Source of the DNA: Tritonibacter multivorans
GTDB taxonomy: Bacteria; Pseudomonadota; Alphaproteobacteria; Rhodobacterales; Rhodobacteraceae
Assembly: GCF_001458415.1 (NCBI RefSeq)
Contig: NZ_CYSD01000042.1
Location: 433,225-497,224 of the forward strand
Length of the DNA: 64,000 bases
Direction: 5' to 3'
Part shown: positions 35,130-43,702 of the stretch, piece by piece
Numbering within the stretch: position 1 is the first letter of the stretch
Layout of the letters: each line of letters starts with the position of its first letter
Program-made: the position numbers and the translations under genes
Notes under the pieces: model-generated
Databases searched by the model: none
Seen by the model: the letters and a program-made list of their open reading frames with translations, nothing else
Told to the model about the DNA's origin: nothing

Positions 35130-35756
35130 TCAAAGCCCGAGCCAGGCTTTGATCAGACTGGCCAGCGTGGCGCCCGCAAACAGCAGCGTGCCGATCCAGG
35201 CGGTGCCGATGACAGAGCCGGCAATCACCAGCAACCCATCGCGCTGCAACAACCCCATGGCAACAACCACAACGGCAAAGCCGGGCACAGTGTTGGTGCC
35301 GGGTAGGGGCACCAGAATCGACGCGCTGAACAGAACCAATGCCGCGCCGAGCAGACGATCGGCGGGCGGTTTGGTCAGAAAACTCAGCCGCGGCCGGCTG
35401 ACGGCTTCGATCCGACGCAGCCAAGGGCCTGCGCGATCAGACAGGCCCCGAAGGCCGGTCGCGGCGACAGTCCGCGCGCCCAGGTTTTGCGGCAACCAGG
35501 GCACCCGTCGCCCGATCAGGATCTGCGCTGAAACAAACATCAACGGCAAGGCCACGATCTGCGGAATGCCGTACAGAAACGGAATGCAGCAAGGCAGCGC
35601 AAGGATCAGAAGGAACAGGCCAAAAGCCCGTTCATGCAGACGTTCGAGGATCCAATGCAACGAAACACTCTCGGCATTGGCGTCCGAAACCAGCTGCTCC
35701 AAACGATCAGAAATCGCCATATCTTCATGTGTTTCAGGGGATGTGGTCGCGGTCAT
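35130..35756 (-). CDS. exoD: ExoD family exopolysaccharide synthesis protein
   Basis: The 208-residue membrane protein belongs to the ExoD family described for rhizobial exopolysaccharide production and alkali tolerance. Several hydrophobic segments are visible (LFLLILALPCCIPF, LLGAALVLFSASILVPLP, VIAGSVIGTAWIGTLLF), and the RFxGL-like central LPQNLGARTV block resembles the family. The start MTATTSPETHED was chosen because the long upstream extension of the frame overlaps tRNA-Leu. Biochemical role is unknown. Confidence 0.83.
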   Translation of the reverse strand: MTATTSPETHEDMAISDRLEQLVSDANAESVSLHWILERLHERAFGLFLLILALPCCIPFLYGIPQIVALPLMFVSAQILIGRRVPWLPQNLGARTVAATGLRGLSDRAGPWLRRIEAVSRPRLSFLTKPPADRLLGAALVLFSASILVPLPGTNTVPGFAVVVVAMGLLQRDGLLVIAGSVIGTAWIGTLLFAGATLASLIKAWLGL

Positions 35757-35996
35757 TCTGTGGTTTCCTTGCCCAACTGCGATGTGGTTTTGCCTGTCTT
35801 CGGGTATCAAGTCCCGCGCCTTCGCGCCAGCGTTATAGCGGCTCGGGTGGGGGATAAGATGCGGGTGGGGCAGGCACTGACCCAGAAAATGGGCGACTTC
35901 CGGCGCAAGCGTCCTAGGGCCTTGGAAAATATCCGCAAATAAGTGCAACTTCCGCCCTTGTCCTTCCCGAAATACTTGGATAAATAACCCGAACGT

Positions 35997-36082
35997 GCCC
36001 AAGTGGCGGAATGGTAGACGCAGGGGATTCAAAATCCCCCGACCGCGAGGTCATGTCGGTTCGAGTCCGACCTTGGGTACCA
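35997..36082 (+). tRNA. tRNA-Leu (CAA anticodon)
   Basis: An 86-base class II tRNA with acceptor GCCCAAG/CTTGGGT, anticodon stem GGGGA/TCCCC around TTCAAAA (anticodon CAA), a long variable arm, T-loop GTTCGAGTC, discriminator A and encoded CCA. Confidence 0.97.
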
Positions 36083-36158
36083 CACCGCAAATCCCGTAAT
36101 TTTCAAAATGCCACCCGACCTAACCGGTAAACTGGCGTTATGCCGGTTAGCTAACCGT

Positions 36159-36929
36159 CTAAAGCGGCTTTTGCAGGTGCCAGACCTGTTCCATCGGGTA
36201 GGACTTGGCCCAGTCGGCCGGGATGGCGGCGCGCACACCTTCGGCCCAATCGGGGGCATAGAGTTCCTGATAGCGCTCCACTGTAAATCCAATCTGCAAA
36301 AACAGCGCCATCCAATCCGCCATGGTCAGATTGAAACAGATGCCGCTGGGTTCAAATTCCACCTCGGTCCAATCCGCGCCCCACATCCCCCGATAAGGGC
36401 GATGCAGCGTGTCATCGCAGGGCGCGCCGCTGGGGGGCGAACAGATCAGCGACAGCGGGTGATTGCCCAGAAACACCAGACGCCCACCGGGGCGCAGCAG
36501 GCGAAAGGCCTCTGCCAACCAGAGCGAAGGGCGGCACCAGATCGCTGCGCCATATTCCGAGATGGCGAAATCAAAGCTCTGATCGGGCAGGGCGGTGTCC
36601 TCGGCATTGGCCTCAAGGAACTGCACATCCGCGCCGTGTTCCTGCGCAAAACGGCGGGCCGATTTCAGCTGTTCGGCCGAGACATCAATCCCTGTGACCC
36701 GCGCCCCGCGCTTTGCCATCCAGCCCGAAACATAGCCGGTGCCGCAGCCCAGCTCGATCGCATCCAGATCGGACATGTCTTCGGGCAGCAGGCCCAGCCC
36801 GTCGTCGGCGTTGTTCCAATTGCCCCAAACCGGTTCCGGGCTGGCCCAAAGGCGCGCGCCAATCTCCGCCCAGTCGGCGGCCTCCGCATTCCAGAGATCG
36901 CGGTTGATGGTCACATAGTCCTTGGTCAT
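36159..36929 (-). CDS. Class I SAM-dependent methyltransferase
   Basis: The 256-residue protein has the AdoMet-binding motif I AIELGCGTGYVSGWM (57-71), GIDVSAEQL as the acidic strand-2 loop and FRLLRPGGRLVFLGN as the post-motif region (about residues 140-154), typical of the Methyltransf_11 group. The acceptor is unknown. It is alone on the minus strand, upstream of tRNA-Leu. Confidence 0.87.
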   Translation of the reverse strand: MTKDYVTINRDLWNAEAADWAEIGARLWASPEPVWGNWNNADDGLGLLPEDMSDLDAIELGCGTGYVSGWMAKRGARVTGIDVSAEQLKSARRFAQEHGADVQFLEANAEDTALPDQSFDFAISEYGAAIWCRPSLWLAEAFRLLRPGGRLVFLGNHPLSLICSPPSGAPCDDTLHRPYRGMWGADWTEVEFEPSGICFNLTMADWMALFLQIGFTVERYQELYAPDWAEGVRAAIPADWAKSYPMEQVWHLQKPL

Positions 36930-36992
36930 CTGATGCCCCTTCCGGTGTCCGGTTTGACGCCACCATAGACCGGGACACCAAAGGGCCCGAAC

Positions 36993-37029
36993 AAAAAAGA
37001 CCCCCGCACGGACGATGCCTGTGCGGGGG
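36993..37029 (-). terminator. Terminator of the ugp operon
   Basis: A perfect 9-bp stem CCCCCGCAC/GTGCGGGGG with an 11-base loop is followed on the minus strand by a T6 run (A6 on the plus strand at 36993-36998). Confidence 0.9.
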
Positions 37030-37069
37030 TTCGATCTTGGGGGATCGTAAAGTGCGGCTGTCTTCCGAT

Positions 37070-38119
37070 TTAAATCCGGGTGCCGCGGTCCGGATGGAAG
37101 TAGTGCACGCGATCACGCGGCAGCGTGACCGGTTGCGCGCCCAGTTCGCAGTGGGTGTCTTTGCCAACAGCGATCGAGAAGGCCTGACCGCCGAAGGTGC
37201 CGTGCAGCAGACGCTGGGCGCCCAGTTCTTCGATGATCTGCACATCAAAGACCTCAGAGCCATCGCCACCGATCTGCACGTCCTCGGGGCGGAAGCCGAC
37301 GAGAACGGTTTTGGTGCCAACTTCGGGCGCTTTGAAGGCAATGGAGGTCTCTGCATCTAGGTGCAGCGCGTCGTCTTTGACCTCGGCTGTCAGAATGTTC
37401 ATCGGCGGGGCGCCCATGAAGCTTGCCACAAAGGTCGACGCGGGCGCCTCGTAGATTTCCGCCGGAGAGCCGACCTGCTCAATACGACCCGCGTTCAACA
37501 CGATAATGCGGTCCGCCATGGTCATGGCCTCGACCTGATCGTGGGTCACATACATAGAGGTCACGCCCAGACGACGCTGCAGGGCGCGGATTTCGATGCG
37601 CATCTGGTTGCGCAGTTTTGCGTCCAAGTTCGACAGCGGTTCGTCAAAGAGGAACAGATCGGGGTTGCGCACAATCGCACGGCCCATGGCCACACGCTGA
37701 CGCTGCCCCCCAGAGAGCTGGCTGGGGCGCCGTTCGAGATAGTCTTCGAGGTTCAGAATGCGCGCGGCTTCTTTCACCTTCTCTTCGATCTCGGCCTTGG
37801 AGGCGCCACGGTTTTTCAGGCCGTAGCCCATGTTTTTTGCAACGGTCATATGCGGATAGAGCGCATAGTTCTGGAAAACCATTGCGATATTGCGGTCCGC
37901 CGGGTCCAGATCATTGACGACATTTGCGCCAATGCTGAGGTTGCCGTCGGTGATGTCCTCGAGACCCGCAACCATCCGCAGAAGTGTGGATTTGCCGCAG
38001 CCAGAGGGGCCAACCAGCACCACGAATTCGCCATCGGGGATGTCCAGAGAGCAGGGCTGCACCGCTTCAAAACCGTTTGCGTACGTCTTGCGGACCTGGT
38101 CCAGTTTTACCTGTGCCAT
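37070..38119 (-). CDS. ugpC: sn-glycerol-3-phosphate-type ABC transporter ATP-binding protein
   Basis: The 349-residue ATPase of the MalK/UgpC subfamily has Walker [10 protein letters not shown] (37-45), Q-loop Gln83, signature [14 protein letters not shown] (135-148), Walker B LFLFDEP (155-161) and a C-terminal regulatory TOBE domain (about 240-349). It energises uptake by UgpA/UgpE. It is the last gene of ugpBAEC, with a terminator after it. Confidence 0.93.
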   Translation of the reverse strand: MAQVKLDQVRKTYANGFEAVQPCSLDIPDGEFVVLVGPSGCGKSTLLRMVAGLEDITDGNLSIGANVVNDLDPADRNIAMVFQNYALYPHMTVAKNMGYGLKNRGASKAEIEEKVKEAARILNLEDYLERRPSQLSGGQRQRVAMGRAIVRNPDLFLFDEPLSNLDAKLRNQMRIEIRALQRRLGVTSMYVTHDQVEAMTMADRIIVLNAGRIEQVGSPAEIYEAPASTFVASFMGAPPMNILTAEVKDDALHLDAETSIAFKAPEVGTKTVLVGFRPEDVQIGGDGSEVFDVQIIEELGAQRLLHGTFGGQAFSIAVGKDTHCELGAQPVTLPRDRVHYFHPDRGTRI

Positions 38120-38131
38120 GATTTAAATTCC

Positions 38132-39031
38132 TTATTTATCGGATTCCGTGAGGCCCTTAACGAACCAGTTCTGGAAGAAGATCACGATGGCCACCGGCGG
38201 TGTCATTGCGATGATTGCGAGCGACATGGCGACGCCATAGTCGGGGATGTTTGCGCCAATCCAGACCTGCATGATCTGTTTGATGCCGCGCACCAGGGTG
38301 AACATGCTTTCATCCGTGGTCATCAGCGTCGGCCAGAGATACTGGTTCCAACCGTAGACAAACATGATGATGAACATCGCCGCGATCATGGTGCGGCTGA
38401 GCGGCACAAGGATGTCGATGAAGAATTTCACCGGACCTGCACCGTCAATACGCGCCGCTTCCAAGAGCTCTTCGGGCACCGCGCGGAAGAACTGGCGGAA
38501 GTAGAAGGTGCCAGTGGCCGAGGCGATCAGCGGGATGATCAGGCCAGCGTAGGTGTTCAGCATGCCCAGGGACTGCACCACCTCGTAGGACGGCAGAATG
38601 CGCACCTCGAGCGGCAGCAGCAGGGTGGTGAAGATCATCCAAAACGCGATGGTGCCAAAGCGGAAGCGGAAGTAGACAATCGCATAGGCCGCCATCATGG
38701 CGATGACGATCTTGCCGACCGCAAAGCCAATGCCAAGGATCAGGGAGTTCATCAGCATTTTAAAGCCATCGACGGTCTGGGTGAAACCGCCTTTTTCAAA
38801 CATCGCCCGGTTGTAGTTTTCAGCGAGTTGGTCGCCAAAGAACCACTGGATGCCTTCTTTGTGGATGGTCACATTGTCATAGCTTGATGTGGTCAGCGTC
38901 AGCATGACCGGCAGCAGCATGAACAGCGCGCCCGCGATCAGGATCGCATGATCGCCAACGGCGCGCCATTTGATCTTGCGAGGGCGGCGGGCTGTGGCCG
39001 TGGATGCGGAAGAGATCTGTACGTCAGTCAT
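38132..39031 (-). CDS. ugpE: sn-glycerol-3-phosphate-type ABC transporter permease UgpE
   Basis: The 299-residue permease has about six hydrophobic segments and the conserved EAA loop EELLEAARIDGAGPVKFFIDILVPL, which contacts the ATPase (about 197-220). The terminal helix is followed by NWFVKGLTES, typical of sugar ABC permeases (MalG/UgpE). It lies 11 bases after ugpA's stop and 12 before ugpC. Confidence 0.92.
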   Translation of the reverse strand: MTDVQISSASTATARRPRKIKWRAVGDHAILIAGALFMLLPVMLTLTTSSYDNVTIHKEGIQWFFGDQLAENYNRAMFEKGGFTQTVDGFKMLMNSLILGIGFAVGKIVIAMMAAYAIVYFRFRFGTIAFWMIFTTLLLPLEVRILPSYEVVQSLGMLNTYAGLIIPLIASATGTFYFRQFFRAVPEELLEAARIDGAGPVKFFIDILVPLSRTMIAAMFIIMFVYGWNQYLWPTLMTTDESMFTLVRGIKQIMQVWIGANIPDYGVAMSLAIIAMTPPVAIVIFFQNWFVKGLTESDK

Positions 39032-39042
39032 CTCAGAACCCC

Positions 39043-39924
39043 TTAGGTGTAGTGAACGCGGCGTTCCATCATGCGGAACTGCACCACGGTCAGGCCAAGG
39101 ACGAGGATCATCAGGATCACGGATTGCGCAGAGGAGCCACCCAGGTCATTGCCGCGGAACCCATCGAGGAACACCTTGTAGACAAGGGTCGTCGGGTTGT
39201 TGCCGGGCTCGCCTTTGAACATGATGTCAAAGATGCCGAAGGTGTCAAACAGCGCATAGGTGATATTGATGATCAGCAGGAAGAACGCGGTCGGGGCCAA
39301 AAGCGGCAGGGTCACGGTGAAGAACCGGCTGATGCCCGACGGGTTGTCGATCAGGGCCGCCTCGCGCACGCTGCGCGGGATGGACTGAAGACCTGCGAGG
39401 AAGAAGATGAAGTTGATCGGGATCTGTTTCCAGACCGACACGATCACAATTGCGGTGGTGGTGTCGTAGTAGTTCACACCCAGTTTGAAGTCATGGCCGA
39501 AGAGCGCCATCAGATGGGTGAACGGGCCAAGGCTTTGGTCAAACAGCAAGATGCCCATCAGACCGGCCACCGGCGGGGCAATCGCATAGACCCACATCAG
39601 CAGGACACGGTAGGTTTTTGCACCTTTCAGGACCGCATCGGCCTTGATCGCCAGCAAGAGCGACAGCGACAGCGACAGGAAGGCCACAAGCGCCGTGAAC
39701 CAGACGGTGAAGGTCGCCACATTGACGTATTCCGAACTGGTCACCGCATCGCGGTAGTTGTCGAGGCCCACGAAGGTAGAACCAAAGCCAAACGGATCTT
39801 CGAGAAAGAACGAAGACCGGATCGCCTCGGCGGCGGGCCAGTAGAAGAAGACGGCGATAATCGACAGCTGCGGTATCAACAACAGATACGGAAACAGCGG
39901 CCGCGAGAACTGCACTTTTTTCAT
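39043..39924 (-). CDS. ugpA: sn-glycerol-3-phosphate-type ABC transporter permease UgpA
   Basis: The 293-residue inner-membrane permease has six hydrophobic segments and the EAA loop SVREAALIDNPSGISRFFTVTLPLL. It pairs with UgpE to form the translocation pore (MalF/UgpA type). A 124-base gap with a CGGGCC/GGCCCG hairpin (40004-40024) separates it from ugpB and may lower its expression relative to the binding protein. Confidence 0.92.
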   Translation of the reverse strand: MKKVQFSRPLFPYLLLIPQLSIIAVFFYWPAAEAIRSSFFLEDPFGFGSTFVGLDNYRDAVTSSEYVNVATFTVWFTALVAFLSLSLSLLLAIKADAVLKGAKTYRVLLMWVYAIAPPVAGLMGILLFDQSLGPFTHLMALFGHDFKLGVNYYDTTTAIVIVSVWKQIPINFIFFLAGLQSIPRSVREAALIDNPSGISRFFTVTLPLLAPTAFFLLIINITYALFDTFGIFDIMFKGEPGNNPTTLVYKVFLDGFRGNDLGGSSAQSVILMILVLGLTVVQFRMMERRVHYT

Positions 39925-40048
39925 GCTTATGTGTCCTTGCAGGTCAAAGAGACCAAAGTGATCGGCGTGGTGGGGAGGAACCAGGCGTTCTAAAGAGCGA
40001 CGACGGGCCCCGGTGAGAGGCCCGCCATCCTAAGATTATATCACAGGA

Positions 40049-41350
40049 TTAGCCCTGAGTTTTTGCGAAGCGCGCCAGCAGTTTGTTGGCGTCGGATTCG
40101 ATGGTTTCGAAGGCTTTTTCTACAGTGGTTTCGCCGGACATGATCTTGCCGTACTCGCGGCTCATGACGTCACGGATCTGTACGTAGAAGCCCATGCGGT
40201 AACCTTTGGTCCAGTCACCACCCGGCAGGTTCAGCTGCTGGATGCCAACTTCGGCCGCCGGGGAACGCTCGTAGTAGCCGTCTTCCTTCGCCATTTCGTA
40301 AGCGGCGTTGGTGATCGGAACGTAACCGGTTTCTTTGTGCCAGAAGTACTGAACCTCGGCAGAGGACAGGAACTTGAAGAATTCGGCAGTTGCCTTGTTT
40401 TCTTCAGCAGATTTGCCGGACATCGCGAACAGCGCTGCGCCACCGATGAAGGTGTTGGTCGGCTCGGGGTTTACGCTTTCCCAGTATGGCAGGTAAGTCG
40501 CAGAGAAGGGGAAGTCGACGGTTGCGGTCAGACCACCGAAGGAGCCGGAAGACCCCAGCCACATTGCGACTTCTTTCTGCTCGAACGGCTTCTGGTTGTC
40601 GGACCAGCCGGAGCCGTAGTAACCGAACATGCCGCCATCGATCCAGTCTTTGACAGCAGAGAAGTGCGCCTTGATGCCGTCGTTGTTGATCAGGATCTTG
40701 GTTTCGCCTTCGGCGTAGCCGTTGTCATTGGTTGCGAACTGGATGTTGTGACGCGAGAAGAAGTTCTCGGTGAAGATCCAGGGCAGGTGGGACTGGGACA
40801 TCGGGGTGTAGCCCGCTTCCTTCAGTGCCGGTGCGGTGACGGACTGGAACTCTTCCCATGTCTTCGGCGGGGTCACGCCTGCTTTGGCCAGCGCGTCCTC
40901 GTTGTAGTACATGATGGGGGTGGAAGAGTTGAACGGCATGCCGATCATCTTGCCTTCGGTGTCAGCATAGAAGTTGCGAACGCCGGCAATGTAGTCGTTT
41001 GCGTCAAACGCAACGCCATTGTCGATCAGCAGGTCCTGTGCCGGAACAACAGCACCTTTGGCGCTGATGATGGTTGCGGCGCCAGCGTCAAACACCTGGA
41101 TGATGTCGGGCTGTTCGCCACCACGGAAGGCTGCGATACCCGCGGTCAGGGTCTCTTCGTAGTTGCCTTTGTAGACCGGGGTCAGCTTGTAGTCGTCCTG
41201 AGACGCGTTGAAGTCTTCGGCGATTTTGTTGACGGTTTCGCCCAGCTGGCCGCCCATCGCGTGCCAAAGGGTGATTTCGGTTTCTGCATAGGCAGCGCCT
41301 GCCATCAGGGCAATTGCAGCCACGGTGGTGGTGAGTTTGGCGGTGTTCAT
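40049..41350 (-). CDS. ugpB: sn-glycerol-3-phosphate-type ABC transporter substrate-binding protein
   Basis: The 433-residue periplasmic binding protein has a signal peptide (about residues 1-22, ending AYA). It resembles E. coli UgpB over its length, with LWHAMGGQLGETVNKIAEDFN, YKGNYEETLTAGIAAFR and GMPFNSSTPIMYYNEDAL closely matching UgpB blocks. The likely substrates are glycerol 3-phosphate or its diesters. I chose the ATG preceded by CCGGAG rather than a TTG two codons upstream. It is the first gene of the operon and is divergent from a LacI-type regulator. Confidence 0.9.
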   Translation of the reverse strand: MNTAKLTTTVAAIALMAGAAYAETEITLWHAMGGQLGETVNKIAEDFNASQDDYKLTPVYKGNYEETLTAGIAAFRGGEQPDIIQVFDAGAATIISAKGAVVPAQDLLIDNGVAFDANDYIAGVRNFYADTEGKMIGMPFNSSTPIMYYNEDALAKAGVTPPKTWEEFQSVTAPALKEAGYTPMSQSHLPWIFTENFFSRHNIQFATNDNGYAEGETKILINNDGIKAHFSAVKDWIDGGMFGYYGSGWSDNQKPFEQKEVAMWLGSSGSFGGLTATVDFPFSATYLPYWESVNPEPTNTFIGGAALFAMSGKSAEENKATAEFFKFLSSAEVQYFWHKETGYVPITNAAYEMAKEDGYYERSPAAEVGIQQLNLPGGDWTKGYRMGFYVQIRDVMSREYGKIMSGETTVEKAFETIESDANKLLARFAKTQG

Positions 41351-41454
41351 TTTCAACTCCGGTTGTCAGAGGCCCTGTTGGGCAAATTTGATTTGGCCGC
41401 GCGCAACATCTGGAATCTTCTCCTCCCATAGATGCGTCACAGTTGAGCAATGAC

Positions 41455-41464
41455 TTGACGTCAG
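41455..41464. promoter_or_regulatory. Candidate LacI-family operator in the ugpB promoter region
   Basis: TTGACGTCAG contains the 8-bp palindrome TGACGTCA with the central CG typical of LacI-family operators. It lies 104 bases upstream of the ugpB ATG. A second palindrome, ACACGTGT, is at 41523-41530 between the two genes. Neither has been tested and both are short. Confidence 0.35.
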
Positions 41465-41614
41465 CTCATGACACGAGAGAGACAATCACATGAAGTTTCC
41501 ACATTTGTCACGCGCTTTCTGCACACGTGTTCACATAGGGGTTTTTCATGACAGTTCTGTGTAGGTTTTATTGGAATCTTGACAAAATTGGCCCCGCTAT
41601 AAAAGAGATAGGGC

Positions 41615-42643
41615 GTGACTGATGAAAACAATATACCCGCCAAACCGCGCCGCAGAGTGACGGCAAAGGCCGTAGCAGAACGCGCAGGTGTGTCGCGGTC
41701 CGCTGTCAGCCGTGCCTTTACCAAAGGGGCCTATCTGGACCAGGAAAAGAAGGCCCGGATCCTCGAGGTGGCAGAAGAATTAGGCTATCGTCCCAATGTC
41801 TTCGCGGCCTCTCTTCAAGCGGAGAGCACCAATATTGTTGCGGTTCTGACCGGCAATATGAAGTCCCATTTTGACACCGAATTGGTCGAAGAACTGCTGG
41901 GGCGTCTGACCGCTGAAGGCAAGTGGCCAATTGTGGTCAATGGCGAGAAGGTCGCCAATGCGTCCTCGATCGAAGGCCTGTTTGGATTTCCTGTAGATGC
42001 GATGATCCTGCGCGGTGGCAGCATGGATAAATATGTAGTCGAGTCCTGCGCCAAACTGCATATTCCGCTGATCGTTTCCGGGGTCACGGTGAAATCGGAG
42101 CGGGTGGATTCCGTGGCCTGCCGCAACGCTGACGGCACCTATGCGCTGACGCAACTGCTGCTGGAAAAGGGGCGTCGGCGGTTTGCCTGGATCGATGGTC
42201 CGACGCGGGTCGTCACCCAAGAGGCGCACCGCCGCGAACGCCGTCAGGGCGTGGAGCGCGCGCTGGCAGAGCGGGGGCTCGAGATCATCGCGACGCGCGA
42301 TTCGGATTACACCTACGAAGGCGGCCTTGCCGCGGCCGAGGCGATTTTGCGCGAACAGGATGTGGATGCGCTGCTCTGTGCCAATGATGCGATGGCGGCC
42401 GGCGCCTTGTCTTATGTCCGGGAGAACCTGGGGCTGAAGGTGCCGGAAGATCTGGCGGTGACCGGCTTTGATGACATCGACATGGCGTCCTGGCCCTGCT
42501 TTAACCTGACCACCGTGCAGAACCCCAAAAGCGAGATTGTCGATCATATCATCCGTCTGCTGCATGAACGGCTGGCCAATCCCGCAAAGGCCGGAGAGGT
42601 GGTGCTGGTCGGCGCCGATCTGGTGCCGCGCGGCACTCACTGA
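41615..42643 (+). CDS. LacI family transcriptional regulator
   Basis: The 342-residue regulator has an N-terminal helix-turn-helix and hinge (VTAKAVAERAGVSRSAVSRAF at about 14-34, then YRPNVFAASL) and a periplasmic-binding-protein-like effector domain ending in GFDDIDMASWPCFNLTTV. The start is GTG. Being divergent from ugpBAEC, it probably regulates that operon in response to a carbohydrate or glycerophosphate-like ligand. Its stop codon abuts the stop of the convergent AttH gene with no spacing. Confidence 0.92.
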   Translation: MTDENNIPAKPRRRVTAKAVAERAGVSRSAVSRAFTKGAYLDQEKKARILEVAEELGYRPNVFAASLQAESTNIVAVLTGNMKSHFDTELVEELLGRLTAEGKWPIVVNGEKVANASSIEGLFGFPVDAMILRGGSMDKYVVESCAKLHIPLIVSGVTVKSERVDSVACRNADGTYALTQLLLEKGRRRFAWIDGPTRVVTQEAHRRERRQGVERALAERGLEIIATRDSDYTYEGGLAAAEAILREQDVDALLCANDAMAAGALSYVRENLGLKVPEDLAVTGFDDIDMASWPCFNLTTVQNPKSEIVDHIIRLLHERLANPAKAGEVVLVGADLVPRGTH

Positions 42644-43702
42644 TCACTCGGACGTGTTGCGCCCGGTCATTTCCAGATAGCCGACCCCATGATGGCTGCC
42701 CGACACGCGCACGGGGCCTTCCCAATAGCTGAACGACAGGTCCATCCATGCTGCTGGGTTCAGGACCTCGACCTCCAGATCCACCGAAAATTCAGGCACC
42801 TTTACGCGCCAGAGGGCGGGAATGTCGCCCTTGTCTGTCGGGACCGTGCGGAGCGGCTCTGCGGTGAAGGCGCCATTGGCGAGCGGCGTTGCCGCGCCAT
42901 CTGCGGTAATCCAGGTGCCAGAGGTGAAATCCTCTGTCGCGCCGCGTAGAACAAAGCCCATCAGCTGATCGCCGCTGTCAAAGCTGAGCGAGAACCAGTC
43001 CCAGCCCGCCTGATCCGCCGCCAGAGGTTGGCTGGACCATTCGCGATCCAGCCAGGCGGTGCCGGTGACGGTCACCGGGCCTTCGGGCAGTCTGAGCGTG
43101 CCTGCGACCTCGTATTTCGGCTGCGAGTAGTAGTGACTGGCCTGACCGGCGCTGGATTTGACGGAATAGCCACGATCGCCATGAAACACCAAAGGCCCCT
43201 GCGCCGTGAGGGTCAGGTCATAGGAAAATTCATCGGTTTCGGCGGCAAGATTCAATTTATCGAACCCTGCGACGGGCTCTTGGGCTGCCAGTTGCCAGCT
43301 GTCGATCCAGGCGGCAAAGGGGGCGGCCGTGACGCCTGCTTGCCCGATGCCGCCCCGCGCAAACTTTTCGGCTGCGATGTGAAAGGACTGCCCGGTCACA
43401 GCCGCGTGGGCCATCCAGATTTGCGGGCTGTTCCAGCCGCTGGCGGTTTGCGGTGCGAGAGCCGAGCGAAACAGCGTCCATTGAATCCCAAAGGGGCGGC
43501 CAGCGGCGTCCTGAAGGTTTGCCGTGATATACCACCATTCGATCCGGTAATCGGGATGGGCCCCGTGGTCGCGGGGAAAGCTCAACTCATATGTGGGTTC
43601 AGGCACCGCGAAGCCTTCGGCCTCGGATCCCAAACCGGCATAGCCCTGACCCAGTACCGGCGTGGCCAGTGCAAGAAACACCCCACAAAGCCTAGCGATC
43701 AT
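42644..43702 (-). CDS. AttH/CrtC-like lipocalin family exported protein
   Basis: The 352-residue protein has a signal peptide (about 1-19) and two lipocalin-like domains of the AttH/CrtC group, with YRIEWWYITANLQD near residue 53 and TGTAWLDREWSSQPL near 215. The family includes carotenoid 1,2-hydratase and Vibrio AttH. No carotenoid genes are nearby, and its coupling (11-base overlap) to an FtsX-type permease and ATPase matches the att-type ABC/lipocalin arrangement. A lipid or hydrophobic ligand handled in the periplasm is plausible but not shown. Confidence 0.85.
   Translation of the reverse strand: MIARLCGVFLALATPVLGQGYAGLGSEAEGFAVPEPTYELSFPRDHGAHPDYRIEWWYITANLQDAAGRPFGIQWTLFRSALAPQTASGWNSPQIWMAHAAVTGQSFHIAAEKFARGGIGQAGVTAAPFAAWIDSWQLAAQEPVAGFDKLNLAAETDEFSYDLTLTAQGPLVFHGDRGYSVKSSAGQASHYYSQPKYEVAGTLRLPEGPVTVTGTAWLDREWSSQPLAADQAGWDWFSLSFDSGDQLMGFVLRGATEDFTSGTWITADGAATPLANGAFTAEPLRTVPTDKGDIPALWRVKVPEFSVDLEVEVLNPAAWMDLSFSYWEGPVRVSGSHHGVGYLEMTGRNTSE

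Noticed and set aside
41548..41554. Pho box upstream of ugpB
   Set aside because: Only a single ATGACAG (minus-strand CTGTCAT) is found; the neighbouring 7-base units at correct spacing do not match.
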